A stretch of 38,022 bases of DNA from Pseudomonadota bacterium (GCA_022563505.1 JADFNG010000015.1:1-38022), one strand, 5' to 3'. Numbered from the stretch's first letter, positions 9,387 through 18,274 are shown. Program-made: numbers and translations. Notes: a model not told the origin generated them from the sequence alone.

Positions 9387-10324
9387 TGTCAAAAGTATTG
9401 ATTATCGCCGAACACGACGGTGCAACCCTCAACGAGAGCACCGCCAAGTGCGTTGCCTGCGCCAACGATTTGCCGGACACAGAAATCGACCTGCTGGTGC
9501 TGGCGAAGGATGGCAGCGGCGTCGCTGAGCAAGCGGCCAGGCTGGACTCGGTCGCCAAAGTACGGCTTATCGAAAACGATGCCAACGAACACGCACTCGC
9601 CGCAGTCCTGGCACCACAAATTGTGGCACTTGCAGGCGGCTATTCCCACCTGTTCGGTCCCTCCACGACCTTTGGCAAGGATCTGATGCCCCGTGTCGCG
9701 GCATTGTTGGGCGTCAACCAGGTCAGCGATATTATGAGCGTACAAGGCAGCCACACGTTCAAGCGGCCAATTTACGCTGGCAACGTCATCCTGACGGTTG
9801 AAGCGCCTGCCGACCTTCCCGTCGTGGCCACAATACGCACGGCGTCCTACAAGAGTGTCTCTGCGACCAATAACGCGCCGGTCGAATCGCTGACCGACCA
9901 CACCGAATTGCCACAACACACGCGCTTCGTCGGTCTCAGCAGCGGCAGTTCCGATCGCCCCGATCTGCAATCGGCGTCCCTCGTGGTGTCCGGCGGACGC
10001 GCCTTGGGCAGCGCCGAAAACTTTGCTCTCATTTATGCTCTTGCGGACAAAATGGGCGCGGCCGTTGGTGCGTCGCGTGCCGCCGTGGATGCAGGCTATG
10101 TACCCAATGAACTGCAGGTCGGACAGACCGGCAAGATCATCGCTCCGGATCTCTATATCGCCATCGGTATTTCCGGCGCCATCCAGCACCTGACCGGCAT
10201 CAAAGACGTGGGCACCATTGTCGCCATTAACAAGGACGAAGACGCGCCCATCTTCGAAGTCGCCGACATCGGCCTCGTCGGCGACCTGTTCAAGATTATT
10301 CCAGAGTTAAAAGACGCGCTCTGA
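9386..10324 (+). CDS. etfA: Electron transfer flavoprotein subunit alpha
   Basis: The FAD-carrying large ETF subunit, 312 residues. The N-terminal half is the Rossmann-like domain ([35 protein letters not shown]). The C-terminal FAD domain shows [55 protein letters not shown] and [16 protein letters not shown], all classic FAD-binding stretches. The start ATG at 9386 shares one base with the etfB stop. No ubiquinone oxidoreductase gene is adjacent. The gene ends 73 bp before a REP-like palindrome and converges on the peroxiredoxin gene. Confidence 0.96.
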   Translation: MSKVLIIAEHDGATLNESTAKCVACANDLPDTEIDLLVLAKDGSGVAEQAARLDSVAKVRLIENDANEHALAAVLAPQIVALAGGYSHLFGPSTTFGKDLMPRVAALLGVNQVSDIMSVQGSHTFKRPIYAGNVILTVEAPADLPVVATIRTASYKSVSATNNAPVESLTDHTELPQHTRFVGLSSGSSDRPDLQSASLVVSGGRALGSAENFALIYALADKMGAAVGASRAAVDAGYVPNELQVGQTGKIIAPDLYIAIGISGAIQHLTGIKDVGTIVAINKDEDAPIFEVADIGLVGDLFKIIPELKDAL

Positions 10325-10397
10325 CGGCGATGTTGGCGGAGCCACCTCTGGCCGATGCATCAACAATCTAATTCTCGTATGAGGGTCTGGTAATTGC

Positions 10398-10435
10398 GGG
10401 GACAGTTTACTGAATTAGATAAGTAAACTGTCCCC
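10398..10435. repeat. REP-like palindrome, 14-bp perfect arms
   Basis: GGGGACAGTTTACT at 10398-10411 is repeated as its exact inverse complement at 10422-10435, with a 10-nt AT-rich loop. The GGGGACAGTTTAC arm is typical of short palindromes mobilised by REP-associated tyrosine transposases (RAYTs), which I recall as widespread in Gammaproteobacteria. It sits between the convergent ends of etfA and the peroxiredoxin gene, the usual place for such elements. It has no poly-T tail on either strand, so it is not a standard terminator. I see no second copy and no transposase in the window. Confidence 0.65.
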
Positions 10436-10458
10436 TTAACTCTTAACCCAAACGAAAT

Positions 10459-10941
10459 CTACAAATTCTCCAGAATCGCCTCCGCCTTGCTGACGTCGAG
10501 TTCGCCGGGGGCTTCGACTGCAACGTAGGTCGCTGTTCCATCGTCAACAATGATGGCGAAACGCTTGCCGCGTGAACCCATACCGGCGCCGCTCGCATCA
10601 AGTTCAAGATCGAGCGCGCGGGCGTATTCGCCATTGCCGTCTGCCAGCATGATGACCTTGTCGCCAACTTCACGATCTTTGCCCCAGGCATCCATGACGA
10701 AGACATCATTGACAGCCATGCAGGCAATTGTGTCGACTCCCTTGGTAAAAAGGGTGTCTGCCTGGTTAATGTATCCGGGCAGATGGCCCTTCGAGCAGGT
10801 CGGCGTAAATGCGCCGGGAACGGATACCAGCACCACCTTCTTGCCAGCGAATAAATCGTCGGTCGACATACCGCCGGGCCCGGATTCGGTCATCACTCCA
10901 AACACGCCGGATGGCATTTTTTCGCCTGCTTGTATTGGCAT
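10459..10941 (-). CDS. Peroxiredoxin, Prx5 type
   Basis: A thiol peroxidase of 160 residues that reduces hydrogen peroxide and organic hydroperoxides, probably with glutathione/glutaredoxin or thioredoxin. The peroxidatic cysteine is C49 in VPGAFTPTCSKGHLPGY, the Prx5 signature. A second cysteine, C74 (TIACMAVNDVFVM), is at the position common in this subfamily. The DAWGKD and PGELDVSKAE segments also fit. The start ATG is preceded by a strong AAGGAGA. The gene converges on etfA across the REP-like palindrome and is divergent from the acyl-CoA dehydrogenase at 11023. Confidence 0.93.
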   Translation of the reverse strand: MPIQAGEKMPSGVFGVMTESGPGGMSTDDLFAGKKVVLVSVPGAFTPTCSKGHLPGYINQADTLFTKGVDTIACMAVNDVFVMDAWGKDREVGDKVIMLADGNGEYARALDLELDASGAGMGSRGKRFAIIVDDGTATYVAVEAPGELDVSKAEAILENL

Positions 10942-11022
10942 CTTAATTCTCCTTAAGTTTCTTGCTGTGTACTTTCATCGTAGCACCGCGTAAGTATAAT
11001 CATCTGAACCACGGGAGCGAGC

Positions 11023-12189
11023 ATGATTTTTGATTTAAATGAAGAGCAGCAGATGATTCAGGCAGCTGCCCGGGACTTTGCACAAAATGAAATCGTCCCG
11101 ATTGCGGCCGAGTTTGATGCGAGTGGAAAATTTCCGCTGGACACGATACGCAAAGCCGGCGAACTCGGCTTCATGGGCGTCGAGATTCCGGAAGAATACG
11201 GTGGTGCAGCGTTCGATACCATTGGCTACGCGCTGGTGGTTGCGGAGATATCCGCTGCCGACGGCGCGCACGGCACGATTGTGTCAGTGAATAATTCTCT
11301 GTACGGCAATTCTCTTTTGGACTTCGCAACCCATGAGCAGAAAAAACGCTTTCTGGAACCGGTGGCATCCGGCCAGGTCATCGGTGCCTACGCGCTGACT
11401 GAGCCACAGTCCGGTTCAGACGTATCCATGATGCGCGGACGAGCGCAGCTTTCCACGGACGGCTCTTACTACACGATCAATGCCAGAAAGGCCTGGATTA
11501 CCTCCGGACCGGTTGCAAAGTACATTATTCTATTTGCCAAGACCGACCCGGATGCTGGCGCTTCTTCGAGTATCAGCGTTTTCGTCATCGATACCGATGA
11601 AGCCGGTTTCCAGTGCGGCAAGACGGAACCCAAGATGGGTATTCGAGCGTCAGCAACCTGCGAGATCGAGCTAAATGACTATCGGTGTCCGCTTGAGAAC
11701 CGGATCGGCAAAGAAGGACAGGGTTTTCGTATTGCGATGACGGTGCTGGATGCGGGCCGGATCGGTATTGCCGCACAAGCGCTTGGGATCGCCCAGGCTG
11801 CCTATCAGGCCGCCATCGAGTATTCACGTGAGCGACAGGCATTTGGCGCCAAAATTGGCAGCTTTCAGGCGATTCAGTTCAAGATTGCCGATATGAAGGT
11901 TCGCATCGAGGCCTCGCGCTTGCTGGTGATGCAAGCCGCGTGGCAAAAGATGGAATGCAAAAAGAAAGGAACCCGCAACACACTCAATAGCAGCATCGCG
12001 AAGCTTTTCGCTTCTGAAACTGCCATGTTTGTGACCCACCAGGCCATGCAGATTCACGGTGGCATGGGCTACAGCAAAGAATTGCCGCTTGAGCGCTATT
12101 TTCGCGATGCAAGAATCACTGAGATTTACGAAGGCACCAGCGAGATTCAGCGAATGGTCATTGGTCGGCTGGAAACGGGCCTGCGTTAG
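11023..12189 (+). CDS. Acyl-CoA dehydrogenase, short-chain type
   Basis: An FAD flavoenzyme of 388 residues that oxidises acyl-CoA to 2-enoyl-CoA and passes electrons to ETF. The N-terminal helical domain (LNEEQQMIQAAARDFA) is followed by the flavin/substrate strands YALTEPQSGSD and KAWITSGPVAKY, then DAGRIGIAAQALGIAQAA, RQAFGAKIGSFQAIQFKIADM and MQIHGGMGYSKELPLERYFRDARI. The catalytic base is the first Glu of IYEGTSEIQR. Overall it resembles butyryl/short-chain dehydrogenases; a branched-chain acyl substrate is also possible. The start ATG lies behind GGGAGCGAG. The nearby etfBA genes and ferredoxin fit an acyl-CoA or amino acid catabolism neighbourhood. Confidence 0.92.
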   Translation: MIFDLNEEQQMIQAAARDFAQNEIVPIAAEFDASGKFPLDTIRKAGELGFMGVEIPEEYGGAAFDTIGYALVVAEISAADGAHGTIVSVNNSLYGNSLLDFATHEQKKRFLEPVASGQVIGAYALTEPQSGSDVSMMRGRAQLSTDGSYYTINARKAWITSGPVAKYIILFAKTDPDAGASSSISVFVIDTDEAGFQCGKTEPKMGIRASATCEIELNDYRCPLENRIGKEGQGFRIAMTVLDAGRIGIAAQALGIAQAAYQAAIEYSRERQAFGAKIGSFQAIQFKIADMKVRIEASRLLVMQAAWQKMECKKKGTRNTLNSSIAKLFASETAMFVTHQAMQIHGGMGYSKELPLERYFRDARITEIYEGTSEIQRMVIGRLETGLR

Positions 12190-12232
12190 CAAGCCCGTTA
12201 TTTACCGCTTGCCACGCCTGACGCGAGGTTCC

Positions 12233-12553
12233 TTAATACCCGTTTTCGGCAACGTGTACGATCAGGCCGTCGAGTTCATCCGTCACTTCGATCTGGCAGG
12301 TTAGCCGGCTCGTGTCTTTGCGTTCATACGCCGCATCGAGCATGCTGTCCTCCATGTCATCCATTTCGGCAAGCTTGGCAAGCCAGGCTTCGTCGATGTA
12401 GCCATGACAAGTTGCACAGGCGCACGCGCCGCCACACTCTGCAACAATGCCCTCGATATTATTATTGATTGCTCCCTCCATGACGGAGTAGCCAACTTCC
12501 ACCTCAACGTCGTGGCGTTCACCGTCGGTAGTGATGTAACAGATCTTCGGCAT
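12233..12553 (-). CDS. Adrenodoxin-type [2Fe-2S] ferredoxin
   Basis: A small electron carrier of 106 residues. The cluster ligands are the three cysteines of ECGGACACATCH (C-x5-C-x2-C) plus a fourth in LTCQIEV near residue 86, the arrangement of adrenodoxin/putidaredoxin/Isc-type ferredoxins. The acidic stretch between them (AEMDDMEDSMLD) is typical of partner-docking surfaces. There is no hsc/isc gene nearby, so it more likely serves a cytochrome P450 or another oxygenase than cluster assembly; that is inference. The start ATG has AGAGGAAA upstream. It converges on the acyl-CoA dehydrogenase across 43 bp. Confidence 0.93.
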   Translation of the reverse strand: MPKICYITTDGERHDVEVEVGYSVMEGAINNNIEGIVAECGGACACATCHGYIDEAWLAKLAEMDDMEDSMLDAAYERKDTSRLTCQIEVTDELDGLIVHVAENGY

Positions 12554-12644
12554 TCTGGGAATTTCCTCTTGCGGGTAAAGCAGGCCATTGTGGCAACGGC
12601 GGACTGCTTCAAGTCACTATTTCAAGTCCTCTGACGCAACAAAA

Positions 12645-12668
12645 ACAGCCCGGCGTCAGCCGGGCTGT
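12645..12668 (-). terminator. Rho-independent terminator of the TonB/ExbBD operon
   Basis: A 10-bp perfect stem (ACAGCCCGGC with its complement) and a 4-nt loop, followed on the minus strand by a run of five Ts. It lies 27 bp past the stop of the TPR gene, the last gene of the six-gene operon, and upstream of the ferredoxin gene. Confidence 0.85.
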
Positions 12669-12694
12669 CTTAATACGACTGATTATATATTGGG

Positions 12695-14056
12695 TCAGAT
12701 ACGATCGATTTGCTTGCGCCTCTTGGCGAGTTTCTGTGCCTGCTTCCGTGCTGCACTCTCCGCCAGTCGAATCTGCCGGTCTCGTGCGATATCGCTATTA
12801 ATGACGTTAATCCATTGCCTGGCGATACGCGCCGACCGTTTTGTCTTGCCTGCTTCGCTGAAAGCCTTGATGGAGTCCTGATACTTCTGCAGGTTATAAA
12901 GACACATTCCCAAGGAAATTTGCGCATTGTCCAGGCTTTTAATGCCGCCCTTGCGCAGACCGGCACGAACAGATGAGACGCACTCATCGTATTGGCCAAG
13001 ATTCAAATAGGCATTCCCCAGACGCAAATCCAGTTCGCCTTCATCAGTCATCCTGGCGGCTTCCTGCAACGCCGGTATGGCTGCCTTGTCCTCCTGAGCC
13101 AGGGTTAATGCCTGCGACAGCAAGCGATAGTTTCTCGCCGACTTGCGGACACGACCGCTGTTCATTTCGGTATCGAGCAACTGGGCTGCTTTGTAGGGCA
13201 CTTCGGCCTGCATATAGAGTTGCGCCATGGTGACCAGCTCAGACTCTTTCACCAGCAGTTTTTGAGTGTGCGCGGCATCGTACGCATAAATCAGATTCTC
13301 ATCTTCGCCTAACTCAGTGTAGGCACCGGCCAGCGAGAACCAGTATCGCTTCTTCGGCCAGGTCATCAGGAGAATCTTCTGAATATCGCGAACCATGGCG
13401 TAGTCTTCTTGCTGAAAGTAAGCGAAATTCAGCAGCGTGTACCAATCCTCCTTAACTTGTTTATTGCGTTTTCTCGCTATATCCATTGCTGTTTCAATGG
13501 GCTTAACCATCGCAACAAAATCATCCACCTGGTACAGGTTCTGCGCGTAAAGGATGTATGGATCGGGCGCCGGATTCAACTCCAGCACGAAGTATTGGTC
13601 GAGTAGCTTGATCGCCTTGTGGTATTCCTCTTCCATCGTATTGAGTTGCGCCATCGTATAGATGGTGCCCTTCAATATCTGTGGCTCGATGCTCGGAATA
13701 CGTATCATCTTGCCATAGGCGTCCAGCGCCGCCGTAATATCGTCAATGTTGTAATAAACGAAGCCGAGATAATTGAGGACATTTTGCGACTCATACTCAG
13801 TCAGCTTGCCGCCTCTCATCATATTGTTCAGAATTTTCAAAGCACCCTGGTAGTTTTTTGAATCCACGTGCTCTTGCGCTTTCGTGATTCTGTCGTAGAC
13901 CTCCTTGCTGACCGCTTGAGCCTGTTTCGTCTGCTGTTTATCGCGCTGTGCACGCTCCTCTTTCCTGGACGTCTGCGCGCTGGCCGAGCTCACAACGAGG
14001 AAAATCGCCAATACAAGCAGGGCAATTCGGGTGGATATTCTATTTGAAATATTCAT
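12695..14056 (-). CDS. Periplasmic TPR-repeat protein of the TtpC-type TonB system
   Basis: A protein of 453 residues. It has an N-terminal signal peptide (IALLVLAIFLVVSSASAQ, cut near residue 27), a charged coiled-coil-like stretch, then repeated helix pairs typical of tetratricopeptide repeats, e.g. ALKILNNMM...NYLGFVYYNIDDITAALDAYGKM and LDLRLGNAYLNLGQYDECV. The C-terminus is strongly basic (AARKQAQKLAKRRKQ). It is the last gene of the operon, 57 bp after tonB, with TGAGGAA before the ATG. TPR proteins in this position accompany TonB2/TtpC systems; its exact role is not known to me, but a periplasmic scaffold for the TonB complex is likely. Confidence 0.85.
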   Translation of the reverse strand: MNISNRISTRIALLVLAIFLVVSSASAQTSRKEERAQRDKQQTKQAQAVSKEVYDRITKAQEHVDSKNYQGALKILNNMMRGGKLTEYESQNVLNYLGFVYYNIDDITAALDAYGKMIRIPSIEPQILKGTIYTMAQLNTMEEEYHKAIKLLDQYFVLELNPAPDPYILYAQNLYQVDDFVAMVKPIETAMDIARKRNKQVKEDWYTLLNFAYFQQEDYAMVRDIQKILLMTWPKKRYWFSLAGAYTELGEDENLIYAYDAAHTQKLLVKESELVTMAQLYMQAEVPYKAAQLLDTEMNSGRVRKSARNYRLLSQALTLAQEDKAAIPALQEAARMTDEGELDLRLGNAYLNLGQYDECVSSVRAGLRKGGIKSLDNAQISLGMCLYNLQKYQDSIKAFSEAGKTKRSARIARQWINVINSDIARDRQIRLAESAARKQAQKLAKRRKQIDRI

Positions 14057-14113
14057 TCTGATTTATTCCTCAGCGTATTCCCGCACTTGGAACTACTCTC
14101 CATAATTCGTCGC

Positions 14114-14719
14114 TTAATCTTCCATCCTGAAAGTGATTCGAGTCTTGACGCCTACCACGTCAACGGGTATGCCATCGACAACACGCGGTTTGTACTTGAA
14201 TTTCAGTACTGCCCGTGTTGCTGCTCTCTCAAACAGACTGCTGGTTGAATACATGACGATGGGATTAGTAACGCTGCCAGACGCTGTCACCGTGAAACTC
14301 ATGTCCACATAACCTTCCAGGCCACGTGCCTGAGCACGAGCCGGATATATCGGCGCCACGCGAACGATGGGCAGATAGTCACCTTCGGCAATGTTCATTC
14401 CTCCGGGACCACCAATGTCGATGTTTTGTGCCACTGGAGGTGGTGGGATATTGATCGTCGGTGCGTTCGGATCAATGCTGTCCGTATCCTGTGGCGGAAC
14501 CACGGGCGGGACTTTAGGCGGCTTCGGCGGTTTCTCCGGCGTTAAATCCTGTGTATTGACGTTTTCGTTGCGTCGCACGCGCACAAACTCAAGCACATGG
14601 CGCTCCCGCGGCTTGACCAGCGCGTCCACTCCCGACTCGATGAGGATTTGCATGATAAACAACAGGCTTAACGTAACGATGCTCCCCGCTACAATAGAAA
14701 ATGCGTATCGGCCTAGCAT
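14114..14719 (-). CDS. tonB: Energy transducer TonB (TonB2-like)
   Basis: A protein of 201 residues that couples the inner-membrane proton motive force to outer-membrane TonB-dependent receptors. One N-terminal membrane anchor (YAFSIVAGSIVTLSLLFIMQIL) is followed by a short Pro-rich spacer (PEKPPKPPKVPPVVPP and NIPPPPVAQ) and a C-terminal TonB domain from about residue 110. That domain includes IYPARAQARGLEGYVDMSF and RAVLKFKYKPRVVDG. The short spacer is typical of TonB2 proteins rather than E. coli TonB. AGGAGA precedes the ATG. It follows exbD in the operon after 96 bp. No TonB-dependent receptor is encoded nearby, so it presumably serves receptors elsewhere. Confidence 0.92.
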   Translation of the reverse strand: MLGRYAFSIVAGSIVTLSLLFIMQILIESGVDALVKPRERHVLEFVRVRRNENVNTQDLTPEKPPKPPKVPPVVPPQDTDSIDPNAPTINIPPPPVAQNIDIGGPGGMNIAEGDYLPIVRVAPIYPARAQARGLEGYVDMSFTVTASGSVTNPIVMYSTSSLFERAATRAVLKFKYKPRVVDGIPVDVVGVKTRITFRMED

Positions 14720-14815
14720 AAATTCATTCTCCTGCTTCGCTGTTTCCGCTCTTGATCAGGCTCGGAAATCCGGCGCCTTTAAGTCTGTCAAGACCCCGAA
14801 TATCCACAGCAGTTT

Positions 14816-15223
14816 CTAGTCCATGTTCGCCGCAATCGAGATGTTATACACCCCCGCCGCCCGGGCAGCGTCCATCACAATCACCAGCATCTCATTGGTT
14901 GACTTCTTGTCCGCCTGGATGACCACCGAACCTTTCGGATTTTCCGCATGCAGCCGCTCGATATTCGGCCGCACCGCACGCGGATCGATCAGTCGCTTGT
15001 CGATCCAGATTTCATCGTTGGGACTGATGGCGATCAGGATATTCGCATCCTCGATTTTTTCTGCCGTGGGTGCATCGGGCCGATTCACGTCAATGCCCGC
15101 CTCTTTGATAAAAGACGCCGTAACGATGAAAAAGATAAGCATGATGAATACAACGTCGAGCATCGGCGTGAGATCGATTTCCGCCTCTTCTTCGGGTTCT
15201 ATTCCTTGATTGCCTCTGCGCAT
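14816..15223 (-). CDS. exbD: Biopolymer transport protein ExbD
   Basis: A protein of 135 residues that forms, with ExbB, the proton-driven motor energising TonB. A short cytoplasmic acidic N-terminus leads into one transmembrane segment, DLTPMLDVVFIMLIFFIVTA. The conserved proton-path aspartate is D23, equivalent to D25 of E. coli ExbD. The periplasmic domain follows (DKRLIDPRAVRPNIERL, VVIQADKKSTNEMLV). It starts 12 bp after the exbB stop, with AAAGG upstream. Confidence 0.95.
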   Translation of the reverse strand: MRRGNQGIEPEEEAEIDLTPMLDVVFIMLIFFIVTASFIKEAGIDVNRPDAPTAEKIEDANILIAISPNDEIWIDKRLIDPRAVRPNIERLHAENPKGSVVIQADKKSTNEMLVIVMDAARAAGVYNISIAANMD

Positions 15224-15235
15224 AATAATTACCTT

Positions 15236-15763
15236 TTAATGATCCATGGTGAGCGAGTCGCCAAGAAACTCGATTTCACGTGCTGCCCGCCTGGTTAACA
15301 AAGTGACCAGGAGCACTCCGGAAAGCGCCCCCACCATACCCGCCATGGTCGGCACAGTAGCCTGCGATACGCCCGCTGCCATGGCCCTGACGTTGCCGGA
15401 CCCGGACGTGGCCATGGCCCCGAAGACCTTGATCATGCCGGTTACCGTGCCCATCAGCCCCAGCAACGGACACAACGCGACCAGGGTTTTGATCATCATG
15501 ATCTGCCCATTGGTTTCCATCGAGAATCGCGAAATCATTCCTTCCCTGATTCGATGTGCGTTCCACGAGCGGCGTTCAGCCCGGCCTTCCCAATCGGCCC
15601 GAATATTCTTCGCGATGGCCTGCAGATTCGTTCTGAAAAACAACAGGCGTTCAATAATCAACGCCCACATCACGAATATCACCAGCGCGATCCACCTCAA
15701 TACCGGACCACCCAGTTCCATAAAGTCCCGGATGGCCTCAAAAGCATCAGCTAACCAAAGCAT
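15236..15763 (-). CDS. exbB: MotA/TolQ/ExbB proton channel protein ExbB
   Basis: An inner-membrane channel subunit of 175 residues, the short ExbB2 type. An N-terminal membrane segment (VLRWIALVIFVMWALIIERLLFF) is followed by the two-helix MotA/TolQ/ExbB module: VALCPLLGLMGTVTGMI and VSQATVPTMAGMVGALSGVLLVTLL. It has AAAGGAG before the ATG and lies 11 bp after the TtpC-like gene. Together with ExbD it should form the motor used by the adjacent TonB. Confidence 0.94.
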   Translation of the reverse strand: MLWLADAFEAIRDFMELGGPVLRWIALVIFVMWALIIERLLFFRTNLQAIAKNIRADWEGRAERRSWNAHRIREGMISRFSMETNGQIMMIKTLVALCPLLGLMGTVTGMIKVFGAMATSGSGNVRAMAAGVSQATVPTMAGMVGALSGVLLVTLLTRRAAREIEFLGDSLTMDH

Positions 15764-15774
15764 ATTCGCTCCTT

Positions 15775-17139
15775 TTAAGTCTCGCCGTGCTTCTCAGAGT
15801 GGACTGCAACGATGCCAGCGCTCTGCGATTGAATGATATTAATGATCTTGCGACTCTGGCCGCTGACCAGCGTGTGAATCAGGATCATCGGGATGGCGAC
15901 TACGAGTCCCAGCACCGTGGTCATCAGTGCCTGGGAAATACCGCCTGCCATCATTTTCGGATCCCCGGCGCCGTAGAGCGTGATCACCTGGAAGGTCTTG
16001 ATCATGCCGGTTACGGTACCGAGCAGGCCCATCAGTGGCGCAACCGCCGATATCACCTTGATCAACAACAGGCCCTTGGTCAACTCCGGCATCTCCTTCA
16101 ACGCGGCCTCGCTCAGTTTGAGCTCTACAGTTTCGGTATCCGCGTTGCGGTTCGACTCGTAAGCCGCGAGCACGCGTCCCAGCGGATTGTCGGTGCTCGC
16201 CGTGTCACTCTTGAGCTGTGCCCTGACCCTGCGACCGTCTCCCGACAGTCCGACCCAGCGCCATCCCGCGATGAGGAGCCCGATGAATCCCAGCGCGATA
16301 ATGCAATAACCGACGATGCCGCCCTGATGAATCCGTTCCATCACGGTGGGTGATTCGACCAGCAACGCCAGAATGCCGCCACGAGTCACATCAAGACCGA
16401 AACGGACCAGGCCGTCGGTCGCATCCATCATGTCGCCCGTTGAATTCGTATAGCGAGCCTGTTCCGGCTGACGTTGCAATTCTGTGATGTTCTTGGTCTG
16501 CGGGTCGTATCGCAGATAGCCGTCTTCAAAGACCAGATTAAACACGCCGACACGAACGACTTCGCTGGTGACGCGTTGGCCGTCAGCGGTCGCATATTCT
16601 ATCTCGAAGCGCACAATCTTGCCCTGCTCGGTGACTTCGCGCTGCAACTCGAACCACAGTTTTTCGATGTCCTCAATCGAGGCCAGACTGCTGGCGCTTG
16701 CCATCTTGTTGCCCAGTTCAACCAGGAACTCGGTACGATCCGGAAATTGAATATTCGTCAAAGACGAATCGAATCGCCCCTGAGCATCTCCGGAAACCGT
16801 TTGCAATACGCCAAACAATTCCTTCAACGCGCCAAGGCGCTTGTCGAGTGCCGCTCTCGCGTCAACAATTTTCTGTTGATTCGCCGTAAACAGGTTTTCC
16901 AGCCGCTGGCTGTTATTTTCCTGCCGGTTCCGTTCCGCACGCGCCTGATTCAGCAAACTTTGCTGTTCGCCGCGCGCAGCAGAAAAACGTGCCTCACGCT
17001 GCTTCGCTTCCGCCGAGTCACGGGCCTGGCCTTGCTCAATCTGGCGCAGCAGTTGATCCATTGAGCTGGCATCTTCCTGCGCCTGAACTGCACCAAAAGC
17101 AAGCAGGCAGGCAGAAATTATTATCGCTATACGTTTCAT
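15775..17139 (-). CDS. ttpC: TtpC-like MotA/TolQ/ExbB family protein
   Basis: A protein of 454 residues, much longer than ExbB. It has a signal peptide (IIISACLLAFGAVQAQ), a long Gln/Arg/Ala-rich coiled coil (about residues 30-125), and a periplasmic globular part. The C-terminal ExbB-like module includes GGIVGYCIIALGFIGLLIAGW, ISAVAPLMGLLGTVTGMIKTF and GGISQALMTTVLGLVVAIPMIL. This is the layout of TtpC, the fourth component of Vibrio-type TonB2 systems. Its start codon abuts the stop of the DUF3450 gene with no spacing, so translation is coupled. Confidence 0.9.
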   Translation of the reverse strand: MKRIAIIISACLLAFGAVQAQEDASSMDQLLRQIEQGQARDSAEAKQREARFSAARGEQQSLLNQARAERNRQENNSQRLENLFTANQQKIVDARAALDKRLGALKELFGVLQTVSGDAQGRFDSSLTNIQFPDRTEFLVELGNKMASASSLASIEDIEKLWFELQREVTEQGKIVRFEIEYATADGQRVTSEVVRVGVFNLVFEDGYLRYDPQTKNITELQRQPEQARYTNSTGDMMDATDGLVRFGLDVTRGGILALLVESPTVMERIHQGGIVGYCIIALGFIGLLIAGWRWVGLSGDGRRVRAQLKSDTASTDNPLGRVLAAYESNRNADTETVELKLSEAALKEMPELTKGLLLIKVISAVAPLMGLLGTVTGMIKTFQVITLYGAGDPKMMAGGISQALMTTVLGLVVAIPMILIHTLVSGQSRKIINIIQSQSAGIVAVHSEKHGET

Positions 17140-17940
17140 TTAGGAAGTCTTCCCGGCGTTGGTTGCAGCAGGCAATGGCAGTAACAGGAGTTCAGGTGCG
17201 ATCAACTGTCTCGCCATGCGCACGCCTTTTCTGATTTCGCCTCGGTAGGAGTTGTCGAGGACTTTGAAAGCGTCAGCCTCCACGTCCCACATACCGGTGA
17301 TCTGCGCGTCATCCGACTGGAAATACAGACCGATCCGGCCGATTCGCAACATGTTGTAGTCACGTACTCCGCCGGCGATTTCCAGCGTCTGCCTGTACCA
17401 CTCTGCCGAAGATCCATAATCGAGTTCAATCTGGTACGCCTCCATGACCTTGCGGAATTTCTCCGCAACGCTGACGTCGGAACGCGCCAGGGTGTCTTGC
17501 AGCGTGTCGATGCGCTTTTCACGTTCCCCCAGCAAGAAAGGGATGTCGAGTGCAATGGACTGCTCGATACCATCGATCATGCGCTCCATCAACGGATAGA
17601 TCTGCCGGTTAATGACATCGACCTGATCCATGGACAGGTCGATATCGTCCAGGGTCGCCTGCTGCCCCTGTACCTGGGCCGTCATCAGACGGTTGTAAAC
17701 TCGAAGGCCGTCAATCTCTTTGTTAATCGCACGGTACTGATCGGTCAAAGATCGCGATGCCTCGTTCGTATTATTAATGCGTTCCTGTGACGCCTGAGCG
17801 AGACTCAGCCGTTTCTGATCTGCCCGCAGCACATCATCGACTGACGCATGCTGGGCGAGGACGCTGCCGGTTAGCACTAACACAACTGCTGCAATGCCTG
17901 CAGTTGTCAGATGCCGACTGCTACTTTTGTACCGTTTCAT
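17140..17940 (-). CDS. DUF3450 family protein, first gene of the TonB/ExbBD operon
   Basis: A protein of 266 residues with a signal peptide (TTAGIAAVVLVLTGSVLAQ, cut near residue 30). A long helical, coiled-coil region follows (about 35-150, e.g. RINNTNEASRSLTDQYRAINKE). The C-terminal part includes YGSSAEWYRQTLEIAG, RIGRIGLYFQSDD and EIRKGVRMARQLIAPELL. This matches DUF3450, which regularly heads TtpC-type TonB operons. A strong AAGGAG stands before the ATG. It is presumed periplasmic; its biochemical role is unknown. Confidence 0.87.
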   Translation of the reverse strand: MKRYKSSSRHLTTAGIAAVVLVLTGSVLAQHASVDDVLRADQKRLSLAQASQERINNTNEASRSLTDQYRAINKEIDGLRVYNRLMTAQVQGQQATLDDIDLSMDQVDVINRQIYPLMERMIDGIEQSIALDIPFLLGEREKRIDTLQDTLARSDVSVAEKFRKVMEAYQIELDYGSSAEWYRQTLEIAGGVRDYNMLRIGRIGLYFQSDDAQITGMWDVEADAFKVLDNSYRGEIRKGVRMARQLIAPELLLLPLPAATNAGKTS

Positions 17941-18274
17941 GGATACTCCTTCAAATACATCGATTTCAAGTTATTTGGATATATGGAAGAGGGATGCGCC
18001 GTATCCAAGCGAATACTTGCACAATAATTTCCGAAGACACGCACCTTGCCGCATCCTCTGTTGCACTCGCGACCCTCTCCCCTGACGCCGCGGCAGTTAA
18101 AACAGTTGTTACCTTCTCTGTGGTTCTAGTTATGGACCAAATCATCGTTGCGGCACTCCGTTTCCCGCGAATGATCGGTCGGACCCTTCATCCCTGTGGG
18201 CAAGAATAACATATGGCTCATATATCGCCAGCCCAACCGCGACATAACGTAAAGGCATTTGCTCAGCCATATGG
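17941..18274. other. Intergenic region holding the TonB-operon promoter
   Basis: This 334-bp stretch lies between the start of the DUF3450 gene and the stop of the minus-strand acyl-CoA dehydrogenase. It must contain the promoter of the six-gene TonB operon. I see the Shine-Dalgarno just before 17940 and AT-rich DNA at 17955-17995, but no convincing -35/-10 pair, Fur-box-like palindrome, terminator or small gene. Confidence 0.5.

Noticed and set aside
9389-10189. 266-codon minus-strand frame opposite etfA
   Set aside because: etfA has clear FAD-binding motifs throughout; the antisense product resembles no family and is explained by codon bias.
10398-10435. The palindrome read as a bidirectional terminator for etfA and the peroxiredoxin gene
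   Set aside because: No T-run follows the stem on either strand; the sequence fits a REP-type element better.
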